This document shows, piece after piece, positions 1-6,252 of a stretch of DNA of 7,536 nt; the stretch's first letter is position 1, and every line of letters starts with the position of its first letter. The notes below the pieces were generated by a model. The model was not told where the DNA came from, ran no database searches, and saw only the letters and a program-made list of their open reading frames with translations. The DNA is from JADJNW01 sp964517175 (lineage in GTDB: Bacteria > Bacteroidota > Bacteroidia > Chitinophagales > Saprospiraceae): assembly GCA_964517175.1 (NCBI GenBank), contig CAZFBU010000182.1:1-7536 (forward strand), in the 5' to 3' direction. A program made the translations under genes and the position numbers.

Positions 1-1031
1 CCCTTCGGACTGCCAATTTGCACGATGGTTTCCACCGGCCGGAAGTCCACGCCAAGATCGAGGCTGGACGTACAAACCACTGCCTTAAGCGTGCCTTCGT
101 GCAGCGCATTTTCCACCCAATCGCGCAACTCGCGGCTGATCGAGCCGTGGTGCATGGCGATGATGCCCGCCAGATCGGGCGCGGCTTCCAGCAGATTTTG
201 GTACCAAATCTCGCACTGCGCGCGGGTATTGGTGAAAATCAATGTACTTTGACTACTTTCAATGATCGGAATGACTTTTTCCAATAATTTGATGCCCAAA
301 TGCCCCGCCCAGGGAAAGGTTTCAATTTCATCGGGCAATACGGAGACGACTTCAATTTGCTTGGAAATATTGGCTTTGGTGACTTGCCGAAGTCCATTTT
401 TCTGATCGGGCAGCAGCACATTTACCGCCTCTTCCATATTGCCGATGGTGGCGGAAATGCCCCAGACTTTCAGTTCGGGCAGCAGTCCGCGCAAGCGCGA
501 TAGCGCCAGTTCCATTTGCACGCCCCGCTTGGAGCCGAGCAGTTCGTGCCATTCGTCCACGACGACCGCATTCAGGTTTTTGAAAAGCTTAGGGTAACCT
601 TTGGTAGCCAGCAGCAAATGCAGGCTCTCCGGTGTCGTGATGAGCAATTCCGGCGGCTTTTTCTTCTGCTTGGCGCGCTCGGTCGAACTCGTGTCACCGG
701 AGCGGATGCCTACCTGCCAGTTCAAGCCCAAACCCTCGATGGCTCGCTGCGCCGCGCCTTGAATTTCGCGCGTGAGCGCCCGGATCGGTGTGATCCAGAT
801 GGCTTGCAAGCCGTTGTCGCTTTGCGCAAAATTATCGGGGTTGTTTTTGATAAATTCCAGCAAAATCGGAATGAGCAGGGAATAGGTTTTCCCGCTGCCG
901 GTCGGGGCATTTACGACGCCGCTTTCGCCCGCGAGATACCGCTCCCAGGCTTCTTCCTGGAATGGGAAGGGTTCCCAGTTTTGCTGCGCAAACCACGCGC
1001 GCCCAAGTTGGAGTAGCTCTGCTTGCTTCAT
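1..1031 (-). CDS. Ligase-associated DEXH-box DNA helicase (Lhr-like), N-terminal part; 3' end beyond window
   Basis: Superfamily 2 DNA helicase of the type encoded with a bacterial ATP-dependent DNA ligase and an exonuclease, thought to act in DNA repair in the cytoplasm. The 343 visible residues contain, in order: a Q-motif region (FPFQEEAW, Q25), Walker A APTGSGKT (42-49), motif Ia TPIRALTREI (81-90), motif Ib TTPESLHLL (132-140), motif II VVVDEWHEL (156-164; a DEWH variant of the DEXH box), motif III SAT (193-195), motif IV LIFTNTR (264-270), HHGSISRELR (294-303) and motif V TSSLDLGVDF (321-330). The window ends at IGSPK, just before the arginine-finger motif VI (QRAGRSGH type). Family members run to roughly 800 residues, so more than half is missing. 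The ATG at 1031-1029 is the only usable start: an in-frame TAA lies upstream at 1067-1065 with no other ATG between. There is no Shine-Dalgarno match. The gene diverges from the GH3 gene. The ligase partner is not in view. Confidence 0.9.
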   Translation of the reverse strand, partial: MKQAELLQLGRAWFAQQNWEPFPFQEEAWERYLAGESGVVNAPTGSGKTYSLLIPILLEFIKNNPDNFAQSDNGLQAIWITPIRALTREIQGAAQRAIEGLGLNWQVGIRSGDTSSTERAKQKKKPPELLITTPESLHLLLATKGYPKLFKNLNAVVVDEWHELLGSKRGVQMELALSRLRGLLPELKVWGISATIGNMEEAVNVLLPDQKNGLRQVTKANISKQIEVVSVLPDEIETFPWAGHLGIKLLEKVIPIIESSQSTLIFTNTRAQCEIWYQNLLEAAPDLAGIIAMHHGSISRELRDWVENALHEGTLKAVVCTSSLDLGVDFRPVETIVQIGSPK

Positions 1032-1098
1032 CGAAGGTGGAACAGGAAAAGGATAAGGAAGGTTTTACATTCTATAATGGATGAAGATGCATTTTTGC

Positions 1099-1106
1099 TA
1101 CCTTTG
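1099..1106 (+). promoter_or_regulatory. Bacteroidota -7 promoter element (TANNTTTG) for the GH3 gene
   Basis: TACCTTTG matches the Bacteroidota primary-sigma -7 consensus TANNTTTG exactly and lies 33 bp before the GH3 start codon, giving an expected leader of about 25-30 nt. I find no TTG at the expected -33 distance (about 19-22 bp upstream), so the call rests on one element. Nothing equally good is visible on the minus strand for the divergent helicase gene in this 108-bp spacer. Confidence 0.5.
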
Positions 1107-1131
1107 CAGGAATAATTTACGAACAAACCGC

Positions 1132-1137
1132 AGGAAA
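1132..1137 (+). promoter_or_regulatory. Shine-Dalgarno-like site of the GH3 gene
   Basis: AGGAAA lies immediately upstream of ATG 1140. With the in-frame TAA at 1113-1115 and no ATG between, it supports ATG 1140 as the start. The spacer is short (2-3 nt), so the ribosome-binding contribution is uncertain. Confidence 0.4.
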
Positions 1138-1139
1138 GT

Positions 1140-2639
1140 ATGGGATTCCGAGCAACCATTTTGAAACCGGTAGCCAACATCATCGCGCGGCGCATCGATC
1201 GCTGGGCAGCGGATGCCGTGGGCGCGCAGGATAAAGTATTCAACAATTTAATCAAAATCGGTCGGCGAACGGCTTTTGGTAAAGATCACGATTTTGAAAA
1301 TATTGACAGTTACGAAGCCTTTAAGGCGCGCGTGCCCATTCGCGATTACGAGGGGATTAAACCGTACGTCGAACGCATCAAGCAGAGCGAATCGGATGTG
1401 CTCTGGCGTGGCAAGCCCAAGTATTTTGCGAAAACCTCCGGCACGACTTCCGGCGTGAAGTACATTCCACTCACCAAAGACAGCCTGCCCAATCACTTCG
1501 GCACAGCGCGCAACGCCTTGTTCAACTTCTATGCCAAAACCGGCAAGGGCGACTGGCTCAACGGTAAAATGATCTTCCTCTCCGGCAGCCCGGAAATGGA
1601 CGAAATCGGCGGCATCCTCACCGGTCGCTTGTCGGGCATTGTGAACCATCAGGTGCCCGCCTGGCTGCGCACCAACCAAATGCCAAGCTACGAGACAAAC
1701 TGCATCGAAGACTGGGAAACCAAACTCGATCGCATCGTGGATGAAACGCTACAGCAGGACATGCGCCTCATCAGCGGTATCCCGCCCTGGGTCCAGATGT
1801 ACTACGAGCGCTTGCTCGAGCGCACTGGGAAAAAGCGAATTATAGATATTTTTCCAAATTATTCGATGTTCGTTTACGGTGGCGTGAATTTTGAACCCTA
1901 CCGAGCGCAGCTCGAAGAATTAGTCGGTAAGCGTATCGACAGCGTGGAGACGTATCCGGCTTCCGAGGGCTTTATCGCGTTTCAGGATTTACCCGATAAC
2001 AAGGCGCTGCTGCTGAATGCCGATTCAGGTATCTTTTTTGAATTTGTACCGGCGGAGGAGATTTTTAATGAAAATCCGACCCGTTTGTCCCTGCGGGAAG
2101 TGGAATTGAATACGAATTACGCCCTGATTATCAACAATAATGCCGGGCTTTGGGGCTACAATATCGGCGATACGGTGCAGTTTGTCAGCAAAAATCCTTA
2201 CCGGCTGGTGGTGAGCGGTCGCGTGAAGCACTTCATCTCGGCTTTTGGCGAGCACGTCATCGGCAAGGAAGTAGAAACAGCATTACTTTCGGTGGCGGCG
2301 CAGGAGGGCATTCGCATTGTCGAGTTTACGGTGGCGCCGCAGGTCAATCCGCCCAATGGAGGGACGCCCTACCACGAGTGGTTCATTGAGTTTGATAACC
2401 TGCCGGGGCATCTGGAAGCGTTTGCCGCGAAGGTGGACAAAGCGATGATCGAGCAAAATATTTACTACGAGGATTTGATTAGTGGCAACATTCTACAACC
2501 GCTGAAAATTACACCATTGAAAAAAGACGCTTTCCGCAAATACATGAAATCGCAGGGCAAACTGGGCGGTCAGAACAAGGTACCACGCCTGAGTAATGAC
2601 CGGAAAATTGTAACAGAATTGGAGGCTTTTAAAATGTAA
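1140..2639 (+). CDS. GH3 family protein (putative adenylate-forming acyl-acid amido synthetase)
   Basis: A 499-residue member of the GH3 (auxin-responsive GH3) family, a branch of the adenylate-forming (firefly luciferase/ANL-like) enzymes. Plant GH3 proteins adenylate jasmonate, indole acetate or benzoates and transfer the acyl group to an amino acid. The nucleotide-binding signatures are present: motif I TSGTTSGVKYIPLT (99-112), motif II YPASEGF (272-278), a conserved GLWGYNIGD (336-344), motif III SGRVKHFISAFGEHV (359-373), and the C-terminal GGQNKVPRLSNDRK (476-489) typical of bacterial GH3 proteins. It is shorter than plant members (about 575-610 residues). There is no signal peptide or membrane segment, so it is probably cytoplasmic. 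The start is fixed by an upstream in-frame stop. A promoter element precedes it; no terminator hairpin follows before the bTHX gene 53 bp downstream. The acyl substrate and amino acid cannot be read from the sequence; bacterial functions for this family are largely unknown to me. Confidence 0.9.
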   Translation: MGFRATILKPVANIIARRIDRWAADAVGAQDKVFNNLIKIGRRTAFGKDHDFENIDSYEAFKARVPIRDYEGIKPYVERIKQSESDVLWRGKPKYFAKTSGTTSGVKYIPLTKDSLPNHFGTARNALFNFYAKTGKGDWLNGKMIFLSGSPEMDEIGGILTGRLSGIVNHQVPAWLRTNQMPSYETNCIEDWETKLDRIVDETLQQDMRLISGIPPWVQMYYERLLERTGKKRIIDIFPNYSMFVYGGVNFEPYRAQLEELVGKRIDSVETYPASEGFIAFQDLPDNKALLLNADSGIFFEFVPAEEIFNENPTRLSLREVELNTNYALIINNNAGLWGYNIGDTVQFVSKNPYRLVVSGRVKHFISAFGEHVIGKEVETALLSVAAQEGIRIVEFTVAPQVNPPNGGTPYHEWFIEFDNLPGHLEAFAAKVDKAMIEQNIYYEDLISGNILQPLKITPLKKDAFRKYMKSQGKLGGQNKVPRLSNDRKIVTELEAFKM

Positions 2640-2651
2640 TCCCTATTTTTG
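2619..2651 (+). promoter_or_regulatory. Bacteroidota-type promoter of the bTHX gene
   Basis: TTG at 2619-2621 and TATTTTTG at 2644-2651 (exact TANNTTTG) are separated by 22 bp, within the spacing of Bacteroidota -33/-7 promoters. The upstream element lies inside the last codons of the GH3 gene. Transcription would start near 2657, leaving a leader of about 35 nt before the bTHX ATG. This suggests bTHX has its own promoter rather than depending only on read-through. Confidence 0.55.
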
Positions 2652-2692
2652 TGATCTAAACTCGAATATTTAACCTTAAAATTGGAAAAAAA

Positions 2693-2809
2693 ATGGGAAA
2701 AGGCGATAAGCGCTCCAAGCGCGGCAAAATCTGGCACGGCAGCTACGGCAACGTGCGCCCGAAGAAAGTTAAGAAAGCCCAGCAAGGCAAGAAGACCAAA
2801 GAAAGTTAA
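2693..2809 (+). CDS. thx: 30S ribosomal protein bTHX (THX / S31e-like)
   Basis: A 38-codon gene, easily missed because of its size. The product begins MGKGDKRSKRGKIWHGSYGN and continues VRPKKVKKAQQGKKTKES. This matches the N-terminus of Thermus Thx (MGKGDRRTRRGKIW...), the small basic peptide that sits in a pocket of 16S rRNA at the top of the 30S head and stabilises it. The diagnostic block MGKGD-K/R-R-x-K/R-RGKIW is intact. The protein is very basic, with about a dozen lysines. The Thermus protein is only about 26 residues; the extra lysine-rich tail after RPKK is a length variation. A GGAAAA stretch at 2684-2689 precedes the ATG. A promoter lies upstream and a strong terminator starts 5 bp after the stop codon, so it looks like a monocistronic unit. 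The neighbours have no evident ribosomal link. Confidence 0.93.
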   Translation: MGKGDKRSKRGKIWHGSYGNVRPKKVKKAQQGKKTKES

Positions 2810-2813
2810 AGAC

Positions 2814-2846
2814 AAAAACGTGTTCGCTCCGGTGGGCACGTTTTTT
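2814..2846 (+). terminator. Rho-independent terminator of the bTHX gene, possibly bidirectional
   Basis: Nine-bp stem CGTGTTCGC (2819-2827) / GTGGGCACG (2832-2840), including G-T pairs, with tetraloop TCCG, followed by six T. An A-tract at 2814-2818 faces the T-tract and can lengthen the stem to 14 bp, so the structure could also work on the minus strand. It begins 5 bp after the bTHX stop codon and separates bTHX from glgA. Confidence 0.85.
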
Positions 2847-2933
2847 ATTTCTGTGAAGCGCGTTGGGAATCTTTTTTTCAAAAAGCAGGGCGAATGCTTA
2901 TCATTTTCCCGCTGAATGTATAACTTAACACGC

Positions 2934-3036
2934 AAGAATACTGACGCCGGTAGCTTGTGTGTCAAGCGCTGCTTTTTTATGCTTGTCGGCAGTGCTGAAA
3001 TGTCTCGTCCTGACGATATATGCCCGCAGTATTCTT
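2934..3036 (+). repeat. Inverted repeat framing a possible structured region upstream of glgA
   Basis: AAGAATACTG (2934-2943) and CAGTATTCTT (3027-3036) are perfect 10-bp reverse complements separated by 83 bp, ending 29 bp before the glgA ATG. Between them lie a 5-bp hairpin GCTTG/CAAGC (2953-2967, loop TGTGT), a GCCG/CGGC pairing (2946-2949 with 2987-2990) and a small TCGT-CCTG-ACGA hairpin near 3005. Together these could fold as a closed multi-branch RNA, but only if transcription starts before 2934. I recognise no known riboswitch class. A 10-bp match within about 220 bp could occur by chance, though not often. The rest of the 2847-3065 spacer shows no gene I can support. Confidence 0.4.
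2955..2985 (+). promoter_or_regulatory. Candidate promoter of glgA
   Basis: TTG (2955-2957), 20 bp, then TATGCTTG (2978-2985), which differs from TANNTTTG at one position. Spacing fits the Bacteroidota -33/-7 layout, and the predicted start near 2990 gives a leader of about 75 nt to glgA. It overlaps the inverted-repeat region, so if this is the main promoter the left arm at 2934-2943 would not be transcribed and the repeat would act as DNA, if at all. Confidence 0.35.
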
Positions 3037-3054
3037 ACCAAATAAAACGCACCT

Positions 3055-3059
3055 AAAGG
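3055..3059 (+). promoter_or_regulatory. Shine-Dalgarno-like site of glgA
   Basis: AAAGG six bp before ATG 3066, a normal spacing. Together with an in-frame TAA at 3054-3056 it fixes the glgA start at 3066, which also yields the family's conserved N-terminus MKVLHVSAE. Confidence 0.5.
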
Positions 3060-3065
3060 CTCATT

Positions 3066-4502
3066 ATGAAAGTTTTACACGTAAGTGCGGAATGTTATCC
3101 CGCAGCGAAAGCAGGTGGATTGGGCGATGTGGTTGGGGCGCTTCCGAAATATTTAAACAAAATCGGTGTTTCTGCCGGAGTAGTCATTCCAAAGTACGGC
3201 ACGCGATGGCTCAATGAACACTCGTTCACGCCGATTTATCGCGGCGCGGTTCGGTTGCACAATTATTACGTTCCTTTTACGATTGAAAAAGAGCAGGGCG
3301 ATAGCCTCGGTTTCCCGCTTTTTGTAGCTAATATTCCCGGAAAATACGACCGCCCCGGCATCTACGCCGATCCCAATGGCTCGGGCTATGGCGATGAAGT
3401 GGAACGCGCGCTTTGCTTTCAGCAGGCAGTGCTGCAATGGACCGTCAACTCGCCCGGAAAACCGGAAATACTGCATTGCCACGACCATCATACCGGTTTG
3501 ATTCCTTTCATGGTGAAATACTGCCCGGAGTACCAATCATTGGCGCAAACGCCGACGGTGTTTACCATTCACAACGGCACGTATCACGGGGCTTTTAGCT
3601 GGAATAAAATGTACCTGATGCCGCTTTTTATGGGAGAAGCGCGTGGCATGCTTGATTGGGCAAACACGGTCAATCCGCTGGCGGCGGGCATCAAAAGCGC
3701 CTGGCGCGTGACGACGGTTTCGCAGAGCTATCTCGAAGAACTGAAGCAAAGCGCCAACGGCATGGAATGGCTCTTCGCGCACGAGCAGCACAAAAGCCAG
3801 GGCATCTTGAATGGAATCGATGCGCAGGTGTGGGACCCGCGTACGGATGCGTACATCGTAAGAAAATTGAATGCGGACATCGCGCAGTTTAAAGCGGATA
3901 ACAAACACGCACTGACGCACCGCTTTACAATCAATCCCGATCTGCCGATCATTACGTTCATCGGGCGGCTGGTTGGAGAGAAAGGCGCAGACCTGCTACC
4001 GGATCTGTTTAGCAGGGTGCTGCATAGCGGCATGCGCGTCAATATCCTGGTGCTGGGCACGGGCGAGCGGCACGTGATGGAGGCTTTCGCGCGGATGCGC
4101 GGGCAGTTTCACGGGCGCTTCGATGCGGCGCTGGAATACAACGAAGGATTGGCACACCAGCTTTATGCGGGGTCGGATTATCTCATCATGCCTTCGCGGG
4201 TGGAGCCTTGCGGCTTGAATCAAATGTACGCCATGCGCTACGGCACCATTCCGGTGGTGCGCTCGGTGGGCGGGCTGCGGGATACCGTGCCGGATATCGG
4301 CGAGCCGGATGGCAGCGGCCGGGGTATTCGTTTCGATAACTTTAGTATTGAAGATGCGAGTATGGCCATTTACCGGGCGGCGGAGTTGTATTTCAATCAT
4401 CATGGCATTTTCACCAGCACGCGGGAGAGAATTATGCAAATCGATTTCTCGTGGGAACGGGCAGCCGGGCGTTACATCACCATGTACGACGAAATGTTGT
4501 AA
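3066..4502 (+). CDS. glgA: Glycogen synthase (ADP-glucose-dependent), GT5 family
   Basis: Transfers glucose from ADP-glucose to the non-reducing end of alpha-1,4-glucan in the cytoplasm. Its 478 residues match the length of E. coli GlgA (477). The N-terminal GT-B domain starts MKVLHVSAE and carries the ADP-glucose-binding K-x-G-G-L motif (K15-AGGLGDV). It continues with HCHDHHTGL (137-145), FTIHNGTYHG (166-175) and NGID (249-252). The C-terminal domain has FIGRLVGEKG (298-307), with R301 and K306 matching the E. coli active-site Arg/Lys, and PSRVEPCGLNQ (376-386), with E380 and C382 of the conserved GT5 segment; the loop GTIPVVRSVGGLRDTV follows. No catalytic residue I know of is missing. In the HCHDHH block the usual HDW tryptophan is replaced by His (H141). 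glgC follows on the same strand after 82 bp, indicating one glycogen-synthesis unit. A candidate promoter and a Shine-Dalgarno-like AAAGG precede it. Confidence 0.95.
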   Translation: MKVLHVSAECYPAAKAGGLGDVVGALPKYLNKIGVSAGVVIPKYGTRWLNEHSFTPIYRGAVRLHNYYVPFTIEKEQGDSLGFPLFVANIPGKYDRPGIYADPNGSGYGDEVERALCFQQAVLQWTVNSPGKPEILHCHDHHTGLIPFMVKYCPEYQSLAQTPTVFTIHNGTYHGAFSWNKMYLMPLFMGEARGMLDWANTVNPLAAGIKSAWRVTTVSQSYLEELKQSANGMEWLFAHEQHKSQGILNGIDAQVWDPRTDAYIVRKLNADIAQFKADNKHALTHRFTINPDLPIITFIGRLVGEKGADLLPDLFSRVLHSGMRVNILVLGTGERHVMEAFARMRGQFHGRFDAALEYNEGLAHQLYAGSDYLIMPSRVEPCGLNQMYAMRYGTIPVVRSVGGLRDTVPDIGEPDGSGRGIRFDNFSIEDASMAIYRAAELYFNHHGIFTSTRERIMQIDFSWERAAGRYITMYDEML

Positions 4503-4519
4503 CCTGATTTTGAACAAAC

Positions 4520-4537
4520 CGGACGGGTAGCCGTCTG
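4520..4537 (+). other. Small hairpin between glgA and glgC
   Basis: GACGG (4522-4526) / CCGTC (4531-4535) with loop GTAG, extendable by G-T and C-G to 7 bp. It is followed by TGATTTAT rather than a run of T, so it is at best a leaky terminator; it could instead be a processing or mRNA-stability hairpin that sets the glgA to glgC expression ratio. No TANNTTTG promoter is visible in the rest of this 82-bp gap, which favours co-transcription. Confidence 0.4.
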
Positions 4538-4584
4538 ATTTATAGCAAATAAAATATAAAACCAAGACATTTATAAAGATACTT

Positions 4585-5859
4585 ATGGCAATTAAAATTA
4601 TTTCGCTCATTCTTGGTGGCGGTGCCGGTTCGCGCCTCTACCCCCTGACTAGTCAGCGTTCGAAGCCTGCCGTTCCAATCGGCGGTAAATACCGACTCAT
4701 TGATATTCCTATTTCCAACTGCCTGAACTCCGGGTTGAAACGCATGTTTGTACTTACGCAGTACAATTCTGCTTCGCTCAATCAGCATATCAAAAATACT
4801 TACAACTTCGATATGTTCAGCCGGGGGTTTGTGGACATTCTGGCGGCGGAGCAAACGCCATCAAGCGACAAGTGGTTTCAGGGTACTGCCGACGCGGTGC
4901 GACAAACCCAGCATCACCTGTCGAATCAGGATTACGACTATGTGCTGATCCTGTCGGGCGACCAATTGTACCAAATGAATTTTGCGGAACTGGCGGAGTA
5001 TCACGTTGAAAAAGACGCGGATCTCACCATTGCCACCATCCCGGTTAATCAATATGACGCCCCTGGTTTCGGCATTATGAAAGTGAACGAAAACGGCATG
5101 ATCGAAAAGTTTATCGAGAAGCCCAAGCCGGATGTGCTGTCGGAGTGGGAATCGCCGGTATCGGATAAGATGCGGGCGCAGGGCAAGATTTACCTGGCGT
5201 CCATGGGAATTTACATTTTTAAAAAGGAAGTGCTGGAGCAATTGCTAACGGAAGACCCCGACGCAACGGACTTTGGCAAAGAGCTGATTCCAACCGCTAT
5301 CGAATCGGGCATGCGCGTGGCGAGCTATGCTTTTAATGGTTATTGGACCGATATTGGTACCATCAGTTCGTTCTTTGAGGCGAACATTGCGCTCACCGAT
5401 GTCATTCCCGATTTCAACCTTTTCGACAACGTGAAGTTTGTTTACACCCGCCCGCGTATGCTGGCGCCTTCCAAGATATTTGGCACCTGGTTCAATCAGG
5501 CGATCCTGGCGGATGGCTGTATCATCAATGCGAAAAAGATCGAGCGTTCGATCATTGGTATTCGCTCCCGAATTGGCAGCAATACCGAAATTTCCAAGGC
5601 AGTCGTCATGGGTAATGACTTTTTTGAAACGCTGGAAACCATTGTGCGCAAAGATGATATACTGATGGGGATCGGCGAAAATTGTCACATCGAAAATGCA
5701 ATCATTGATAAAAATTGCCGCATCGGTGATAACGTGGTGATTCGCGGAGGAAATTCGCTGGAAAACGCGGAGACGGATACCTACTGCATCCGTGATGGCA
5801 TTGTGGTAGTGAAAAAAGGCGCGACGATTGAGCCGGGCAGTCACATTGGCGAGGTGTGA
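4585..5859 (+). CDS. glgC: Glucose-1-phosphate adenylyltransferase (ADP-glucose pyrophosphorylase)
   Basis: Catalyses ATP + glucose-1-phosphate to ADP-glucose + diphosphate, the first committed and usually allosterically controlled step of bacterial glycogen synthesis. It has 424 residues (E. coli GlgC 431). The N-terminal nucleotidyltransferase domain shows the signature LGGGAGSRLYPLTSQRSKP (10-28), GGKYRLID (33-40), whose K35 aligns with the E. coli fructose-1,6-bisphosphate site Lys39, WFQGTADAVRQ (97-107), the catalytic aspartate in SGDQLY (D126), and the glucose-1-phosphate loop FIEKP (K179). YWTDIGTISSFFEAN (253-267) leads to a C-terminal left-handed beta-helix of hexapeptide-like repeats (about 305-424), including IGIRSRIG, MGIGENCHIENAIID and DGIVVVKKGATI. 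In its motifs it looks closer to cyanobacterial/plant forms than to the E. coli enzyme. No clear Shine-Dalgarno precedes the ATG. Probably co-transcribed with glgA; ends before a strong terminator. Confidence 0.96.
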   Translation: MAIKIISLILGGGAGSRLYPLTSQRSKPAVPIGGKYRLIDIPISNCLNSGLKRMFVLTQYNSASLNQHIKNTYNFDMFSRGFVDILAAEQTPSSDKWFQGTADAVRQTQHHLSNQDYDYVLILSGDQLYQMNFAELAEYHVEKDADLTIATIPVNQYDAPGFGIMKVNENGMIEKFIEKPKPDVLSEWESPVSDKMRAQGKIYLASMGIYIFKKEVLEQLLTEDPDATDFGKELIPTAIESGMRVASYAFNGYWTDIGTISSFFEANIALTDVIPDFNLFDNVKFVYTRPRMLAPSKIFGTWFNQAILADGCIINAKKIERSIIGIRSRIGSNTEISKAVVMGNDFFETLETIVRKDDILMGIGENCHIENAIIDKNCRIGDNVVIRGGNSLENAETDTYCIRDGIVVVKKGATIEPGSHIGEV

Positions 5860-5954
5860 TGTAAAATGGAGGACGCAGTTTAGGTTTTTCGCGAATTGAT
5901 AATCAACAGTTGTGAATTTCCATGCCAGGCATCATTCTTTTCGGGTTGTAAAAT

Positions 5955-5995
5955 AAAAATGCGGTCATCTTCCAAATGAAGACAACCGCATTTTT
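5955..5995. terminator. Strong bidirectional Rho-independent terminator between convergent genes
   Basis: Left arm 5955-5972 and right arm 5978-5995 pair as 11 bp (AAAAATGCGGT / ACCGCATTTTT), a two-base mismatch, then 5 bp (TCTTC/GAAGA) around the loop CAAAT. The A5 on one side and T5 on the other give a U-tract in both directions, so it can end glgC transcripts on the plus strand and the repeat-protein transcripts (stop codon 18 bp away) on the minus strand. The preceding stretch 5860-5954 holds only two short palindromes and no gene. Confidence 0.9.
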
Positions 5996-6012
5996 CGTCA
6001 ATTACAGTTGTA

Positions 6013-6252
6013 TTATTTGGTCTTTACAATATTTGATTGCATCAGGATAGTATCATCAGATGTAATCAGCAGGTAATACATACCCGGCGTCTGATTGGAA
6101 ATATCCATTGTGGCTCTTTGTGCAACCGCATCCAATCTCATTTCTTTCACCACACTGCCGTTGGTATCCATCAGTCTGACAAAAACATTGCTAACATTCT
6201 CCATGCTTGGCAGGTCGATATTAATCATATTCACCGCCGGATTCGGGAAGGT
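6013..6252 (-). other. T9SS type A C-terminal sorting domain (coding segment)
   Basis: The final 79 residues run from TFPNPAVNMINIDLP through VFVRLMDTNGSVVKEMRL and TPGMYYLLITSDD to SNIVKTK. The FPNPA opening, the LxDxNGxxV middle and the PGMYYL...I motif with a basic end (VKTK) are the standard landmarks of the Por/T9SS type A sorting family. This segment is unrelated to the repeats upstream and is the best single argument for a Bacteroidota host. Confidence 0.9.

Noticed and set aside
516..1016. 166-codon open frame on the plus strand
   Set aside because: It lies wholly within the minus-strand helicase, whose motifs are unmistakable; no promoter or family motif supports the plus-strand frame.
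2570..2965. 131-codon minus-strand open frame over bTHX and its terminator
   Set aside because: It runs antisense through the bTHX gene and a strong terminator hairpin, and its start is inside a spacer with no promoter; the bTHX match is far stronger.
2916..3056. 46-codon open frame upstream of glgA, in the same frame as glgA and stopping 9 nt before its ATG
   Set aside because: No ribosome site, no recognisable family and unremarkable composition. It overlaps the candidate promoter, so it may not even be transcribed. A leader peptide cannot be excluded but nothing positive supports it.
3996..4610. 204-codon minus-strand open frame overlapping the glgA 3' end
   Set aside because: Antisense to well conserved glgA and to the first codons of glgC; its hydrophobic N-terminal stretch comes from AT-rich intergenic sequence and has no support.
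5896..5932. Short palindromes TTGATAATCAA and ATGCCAGGCAT between glgC and the terminator
   Set aside because: Both are 5-bp arms around a single base, lie at the 3' end of converging genes where an operator is not expected, and are short enough to occur by chance.
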